DNA of 15,334 nucleotides from an uncultured Neisseria sp. (GTDB lineage Bacteria > Pseudomonadota > Gammaproteobacteria > Burkholderiales > Neisseriaceae). The number at the start of each line of letters is the position of its first letter. Within the stretch, counting starts at the first letter, position 1. Both the position numbers and the translations under genes were made by a program. Location: contig CAMURX010000018.1 in assembly GCA_947097615.1 (NCBI GenBank), forward strand, positions 1-15,334. Reading direction: 5' to 3'. This document shows, piece by piece, positions 12,625 to 15,334 of the stretch. Under the pieces are notes generated by a model. The model was given only the letters and a program-made list of their open reading frames with translations, searched no databases and was not told the DNA's origin.

Positions 12625-13502
12625 GTTTGCAGGCGGGTTGAGCGCAAATGTGCCGTCAGCGGGTGTTGCGGCGACAGCAGGCCGCAGCGGCGGAAGAGGT
12701 CGAGGGTGACGAGGGCAGCGTCGTTCGTCATTTCGCCGCGTATGACGGCATCGGCGACGGCGTGCGCGTCCATGGCGGCGAAGGCGGACACTTCGCCGTC
12801 TTGGTTTTGCGGCGTGAAACCGTCGGGCAGGATGATGTCGTAGAGGTACAGGCTTTCGCGGTGCAGGCCGCGTTTGACGGTGTGCAGGCTCATGATGCGG
12901 CCGGCGGGGGCGGCGGTGTCGAGGAGCTCGGGCGGCAGGCTGGCCTCTTCGCGGCCTTCGCGGCGCATGGCGGCTTCGGGGGTTTCGCCTGCAGCGATGC
13001 CGCCGCCGGTGAGGTTGTCGAGTTTGCCGGGGTCGACGGCTTTGTGCGGGCTGCGGCGGGCGATGAGAAAACGCCAGCCGTCGGCGCACGGGCTCAGTCC
13101 ATTAATGTGGACGGCCTTGCTGTGCAGGCCGAGCGGGCGGAAGGCGGCGCGTTCGAGGGCGAACAGTGCCGTGCCGCCGCTGTCGCAGACGTCGAAGGTC
13201 TCATTGCGCCAGCCGCCGAACAGTCCGGCATCGTGCCAGCCGCGTGCGGTTTGTGCCAAAAGGCGCGCCATTTCATCCCAACTGCCGCTGTCGAGCAGGA
13301 GGCCGTCTGAACGGGCTTTCAGACGGCCTTTCCAGTCGCGCAGCAGGCGTTGTTTCCATGTTTCGTTGACCATGCCCAGGGGCAGGCCGTTGAGCAGCAG
13401 GGGCTGCCAGTCGGGGGCGTGGAAGCGGAAGGCATCGTGCAGAAAGCCGAGCAGGCCGGTTTGCACGCTGTCGGGCAGGGGGCTGAGACGGGGCAGGTTC
13501 AT
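12615..13502 (-). CDS. DUF4743/Nudix hydrolase
   Basis: This 295-aa protein has an N-terminal DUF4743-like region (about 1-120, HAPDWQPLLLNGLPLGMVNETWKQRLL) and a Nudix domain (about 125-275). The Nudix box at 167-189 reads GGIAAGETPEAAMRREGREEASL: the metal-binding REGREE is intact, but Ser188 replaces the usual Gly. The combination matches the Nudix family related to thiamine pyrophosphokinase-associated hydrolases of yeast and plants. It should hydrolyse a nucleoside- or thiamine-like diphosphate; the substrate is not visible. ATG 13502 overlaps the rsmJ stop as ATGA. A DUS inverted pair inside the gene (13300-13329) encodes KGRLKARSDGL, and the C terminus QTAV is encoded by a DUS. Confidence 0.85.
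   Translation of the reverse strand: MNLPRLSPLPDSVQTGLLGFLHDAFRFHAPDWQPLLLNGLPLGMVNETWKQRLLRDWKGRLKARSDGLLLDSGSWDEMARLLAQTARGWHDAGLFGGWRNETFDVCDSGGTALFALERAAFRPLGLHSKAVHINGLSPCADGWRFLIARRSPHKAVDPGKLDNLTGGGIAAGETPEAAMRREGREEASLPPELLDTAAPAGRIMSLHTVKRGLHRESLYLYDIILPDGFTPQNQDGEVSAFAAMDAHAVADAVIRGEMTNDAALVTLDLFRRCGLLSPQHPLTAHLRSTRLQTAV
13300..13329. repeat. DUS inverted pair inside the Nudix gene
   Basis: Opposed AGGCCGTCTGAA words at 13300-13311 and 13318-13329 are separated by 6 bases. The stem would form in the mRNA within the coding region and encodes part of the DUF4743 domain, around residues 58-68. Confidence 0.8.
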
Positions 13503-14248
13503 GGCTTGGCGGCGGGCAGGTAGATGTCGAAGCGGGTGGATTTGCCTTCGTAGCGGTAGGCGGGGGCTTCGCCGGCGAGGTTTTCGCCGAGGCGGGGGCG
13601 TTTGACGGCGACGCGTTTTGCGGCGGCAGCGCGGGCGGCGGCGAGGAGGGCGGCGTCGTTTTGCGGCTGGGCGGCGCCGATCAGTTGGTGGAAATAGGCC
13701 ATTTCTTTTTTGACGGCGGCGGATTTTTGCCGCGCGGGATACATGGGGTCGAGGCAGACGACGTCGGGGCGCAGCTCGGCGGCGAGGCGGGGCAGCAGTT
13801 CGAGGGCGTCGCCGTGGTGCAGGGTGATGCGTGCGGCGGTGGAGGCGGTTTCCGTATCGGCGAGGGCGCGGCGCAGGCCGTCGGCGAGCAGGCAGGCGGC
13901 GGCGGGGTGGCGTTCGATGATGTGGACGGTGAGACCGTGTGCGGCGAGAACGAAGGCGTCGCGGCCGAGGCCGCCGGTGGCGTCGACCACGAGGGGGGCG
14001 GCGGTGTGGTTGACGGCTTTGGCGATGAGTTCGCCGCCGCCTTTTGTCCGCCGGTATTGCGCCGCGCCGCCGGTGAAATCGGCGCGGACGCGGCCTTTTT
14101 CGCCTGCTTGGCACAGGCTGATGCCCTCGGCGTCGGCAAGGAGGTAGAGGCCGTCTGAAACGGGGTTTTCAGACGGCCTGAAGCCGTAGTCTTGGGCAAT
14201 GGCGAGGGCTGCGGCGGGGGCGTCGGCTGCGGCGTTCAATGGAATCAC
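13499..14248 (-). CDS. rsmJ: 16S rRNA (guanine-1516 N2)-methyltransferase RsmJ
   Basis: This 249-aa cytoplasmic enzyme methylates G1516 of 16S rRNA with SAM. Signatures are RRTKGGGELIAKAV (66-79), motif I VVDATGGLGRDAFVLAA (87-103) and the catalytic DPMYP (167-171). Length matches E. coli RsmJ (250 aa). The start is GTG at 14248, overlapping the upstream stop as GTGA, which implies coupled translation in the three-gene minus-strand operon. A DUS inverted pair at 14148-14179 falls in the N-terminal region and encodes FRPSENPVSDGL (23-34), a segment that is variable in the family. Confidence 0.92.
   Translation of the reverse strand: MIPLNAAADAPAAALAIAQDYGFRPSENPVSDGLYLLADAEGISLCQAGEKGRVRADFTGGAAQYRRTKGGGELIAKAVNHTAAPLVVDATGGLGRDAFVLAAHGLTVHIIERHPAAACLLADGLRRALADTETASTAARITLHHGDALELLPRLAAELRPDVVCLDPMYPARQKSAAVKKEMAYFHQLIGAAQPQNDAALLAAARAAAAKRVAVKRPRLGENLAGEAPAYRYEGKSTRFDIYLPAAKP
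14148..14179. repeat. DUS inverted pair inside rsmJ
   Basis: AGGCCGTCTGAAA (14148-14160) faces its reverse complement (about 14166-14179). The stem lies within the 5' part of the rsmJ coding region, 70-100 bases after its start. Confidence 0.8.
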
Positions 14249-14832
14249 GGTTGCGCCTTTTCTTTGAGCAGGCCGATTTTGCCGCCTGCGGTGTCGGTGT
14301 TCGGCACGATGTCATCGGCGGTGAAGGGAACGCCGTCCGCGCCCGCGCTGCGCAGGTAGTAATGCTCGGCACCGACGCGTTCGTAGTGGAACAGGCGCGG
14401 CGTATCGGTGAGGCGGGTGTCGGTGGGGTCAATCACAAACAGCGGCGTTTTCGGCTGCGCCTGTTGCAGGGCGGCCAGCGATTCGGGGTATTGCCCGTGT
14501 TGCAGCTTGTGGAATTCGATGCTTTGCACCAGTTGGCCGAGCTGCTGCTGCGCGAGTTCGACACGCAGTTTGTCGTAAACGCCGCCGCGCTGTTGGAAGC
14601 CGAAATAAAACAGCGCGCCGTAAACGGCAACGGAGCAGGCGACGCCGGCGGCGGCAATCAGGGCGGCGATTTTGCCGCCGCGTTTTTTGCGCGCCGCCAA
14701 GCCCCAAACGATGGCGGCCAGGCCGAAAGGCAGGCCGAGCAGCGGGATAAAGGAAATGCCCGCCAGCACATAGGCGGCGGGATGGATGCTGGGCGGACGG
14801 GTGACGGCGGCGTGTTCGGGTGTTTGTTCCAT
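14245..14832 (-). CDS. Inner-membrane protein with a GspG-like C-terminal domain
   Basis: This 195-aa protein has a 20-residue polar N terminus and two membrane segments (about 21-47 and 55-79) separated by the basic ARKKRGGK, in the style of DUF4190-type proteins. A coiled, Gln-rich stretch (91-106) then leads to a periplasmic-type domain. That domain reads HKLQHGQYPESLAAL (108-122) and HYYLRSAGADGVPFTADDIVP (157-177), which resemble the C-terminal half of type II secretion pseudopilin GspG, including its acidic calcium-binding loop. There is no prepilin peptidase site, so it is not itself a processed pilin. Start ATG 14832 has AGGA 8 bases upstream. It is the first gene of the operon with rsmJ and the Nudix gene. 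Function unknown. Confidence 0.75.
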   Translation of the reverse strand: MEQTPEHAAVTRPPSIHPAAYVLAGISFIPLLGLPFGLAAIVWGLAARKKRGGKIAALIAAAGVACSVAVYGALFYFGFQQRGGVYDKLRVELAQQQLGQLVQSIEFHKLQHGQYPESLAALQQAQPKTPLFVIDPTDTRLTDTPRLFHYERVGAEHYYLRSAGADGVPFTADDIVPNTDTAGGKIGLLKEKAQP

Positions 14833-14858
14833 GGAGGATTCCTGAAATAAAGGGCAAG

Positions 14859-14898
14859 AGGCCGTCTGAAAAGATTAAAGCAGGGTTTCAGACGGCCT
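14859..14898. terminator. DUS hairpin in the divergent region upstream of purB
   Basis: Opposed AGGCCGTCTGAAA words pair (14859-14871 with 14886-14898) around a 14-nt loop. Neither flanking gene ends here: the minus operon starts at 14832 and purB at 15160. It would lie in the leader of the minus operon if the promoter is in the Correia element, so it may act as an uptake site or leader structure and not as a terminator. Confidence 0.5.
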
Positions 14899-14903
14899 TA
14901 TTT

Positions 14904-15060
14904 TATAGTGAAACAAAATAGGAAAGATACAAGGCAGCAAGCCGAAGACAGTACAGGTAGTACGGGGCAGGTTTTCTTGGCATTTCCAATGCCGTAGAAA
15001 ACCGCCCTCTTCGAGCTAAGGCGCAGCAACGCCGTAGATTTTCTATTTTGGTTCACTATA
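14904..15060. mobile_element. Correia element (CREE/NEMIS), long form
   Basis: The 157-bp unit begins TATAGTGAAACAAAATAGG and ends TCTATTTTGGTTCACTATA, with terminal inverted repeats of about 24 bp. It shares outer halves with the short copy at 7430-7534 and carries the extra internal block (about 14965-15020, ending CTTCGAGCTAAGGCGCAGCA). In meningococci the long form has an IHF site in this block. It sits between the divergent minus operon and purB and could supply promoter activity to either. Confidence 0.92.
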
Positions 15061-15085
15061 ACAATGTTTCCCGCTGCCGTTCCGC

Positions 15086-15091
15086 TATAAT
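15086..15091 (+). promoter_or_regulatory. Candidate -10 box of purB
   Basis: A perfect TATAAT lies 68 bases upstream of the purB ATG and 25 bases after the Correia element. The base pairs at -35 distance (about 15063-15068, AATGTT) are poor. Confidence 0.5.
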
Positions 15092-15159
15092 CGCGGCTTT
15101 TGTCCGAACAGAAATCCCGCCGCCCTGTTCAAAAAGCCACCATTTATTTAAGGAATCCC

Positions 15160-15334
15160 ATGATTAACCCCCTGCTCGCCCTCTCCCCGCTCGACGGCCG
15201 CTATGCCGCCTCCGCCGAAGCCCTGCGCCCCGTGTTTTCCGAATACGGTCTAATAAAGGCGCGCGTGCGCGTGGAACTCGAATGGCTCAAAGCGCTCGCC
15301 GCCGCGCCGCAAATCGGCGAAGTGCCGCCGTTTT
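15160..15334 (+). CDS. purB: Adenylosuccinate lyase PurB (N-terminal part)
   Basis: The first 58 residues are visible before the window ends. They begin MINPLLALSPLDGRYA and continue with EYGLIKARVRVELEWLKAL, which is the N terminus of PurB. The enzyme splits adenylosuccinate and SAICAR, releasing fumarate, in purine synthesis. AAGGA at 15150-15154 is a good ribosome-binding site 5 bases before ATG 15160. The gene runs off the window; nothing suggests truncation. Confidence 0.93.
   Translation, partial: MINPLLALSPLDGRYAASAEALRPVFSEYGLIKARVRVELEWLKALAAAPQIGEVPPF

Noticed and set aside
12615..14114. A single 499-aa minus-strand gene including the Nudix domain
   Set aside because: Everything upstream of ATG 13502 is an Arg/Pro-rich shadow of rsmJ in another frame; the ATGA overlap gives the natural start.

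Overview
The window comes from a high-GC member of the Neisseriaceae, most likely a Neisseria such as those related to N. bacilliformis. The 10-mer DNA uptake core GCCGTCTGAA is scattered throughout, usually as inverted pairs that serve as terminator hairpins. Two Correia (CREE/NEMIS) elements in short and long form and a pair of dRS3-type repeats are also present. Ordinary genes such as bioC, mgtE, rsmJ and purB support the assignment. The species is an inference; the family-level call is firm.

Layout. 1-54: tail of an unidentified gene. 55-486: repeat-rich spacer with a DUS hairpin, two dRS3 copies, small hairpins and DUS of a second dialect (AGGCAGCCTGAA, the Kingella type). 487-4317: a MoxR-type AAA+ ATPase (YehL-like) and a DUF5682 protein (YehM-like), separated by a GC-rich inverted repeat. 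The von Willebrand A partner expected next to such pairs is not in the window. About 4400-5570: an AT-rich island with a broken gene that would encode a protein with an HExxH motif, facing a small secreted basic protein. 5777-7447: a fused PAP2-type phosphatase and squalene/phytoene synthase-like enzyme whose last codons and stop lie in a Correia element. 7669-8888: bioC plus an overlapping small conserved-looking gene. 8959-9855: a patatin-like lipoprotein. 9974-11416 (minus): the magnesium channel MgtE. 11727-12422: an exported protein of unknown function. 12615-14832 (minus): a three-gene overlapping operon of a membrane protein with a GspG-like tail, rsmJ and a DUF4743/Nudix hydrolase. 14904-15060: a long Correia element. 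15160-end: the start of purB.

How the genes relate. The YehL/YehM-like pair probably forms an ATPase-client module. BioC acts in biotin synthesis, RsmJ in 16S rRNA modification, MgtE in Mg2+ uptake and PurB in purine synthesis; these are independent housekeeping units separated by DUS hairpin terminators. The points most worth a second look are: the concentration of nine Kingella-dialect uptake cores within the first 4.2 kb, which suggests interspecies acquisition of the MoxR/DUF5682 locus; the twice-frameshifted HExxH gene with both breaks at the same AAAAACGG word; and the PAP2 to isoprenoid-synthase fusion.
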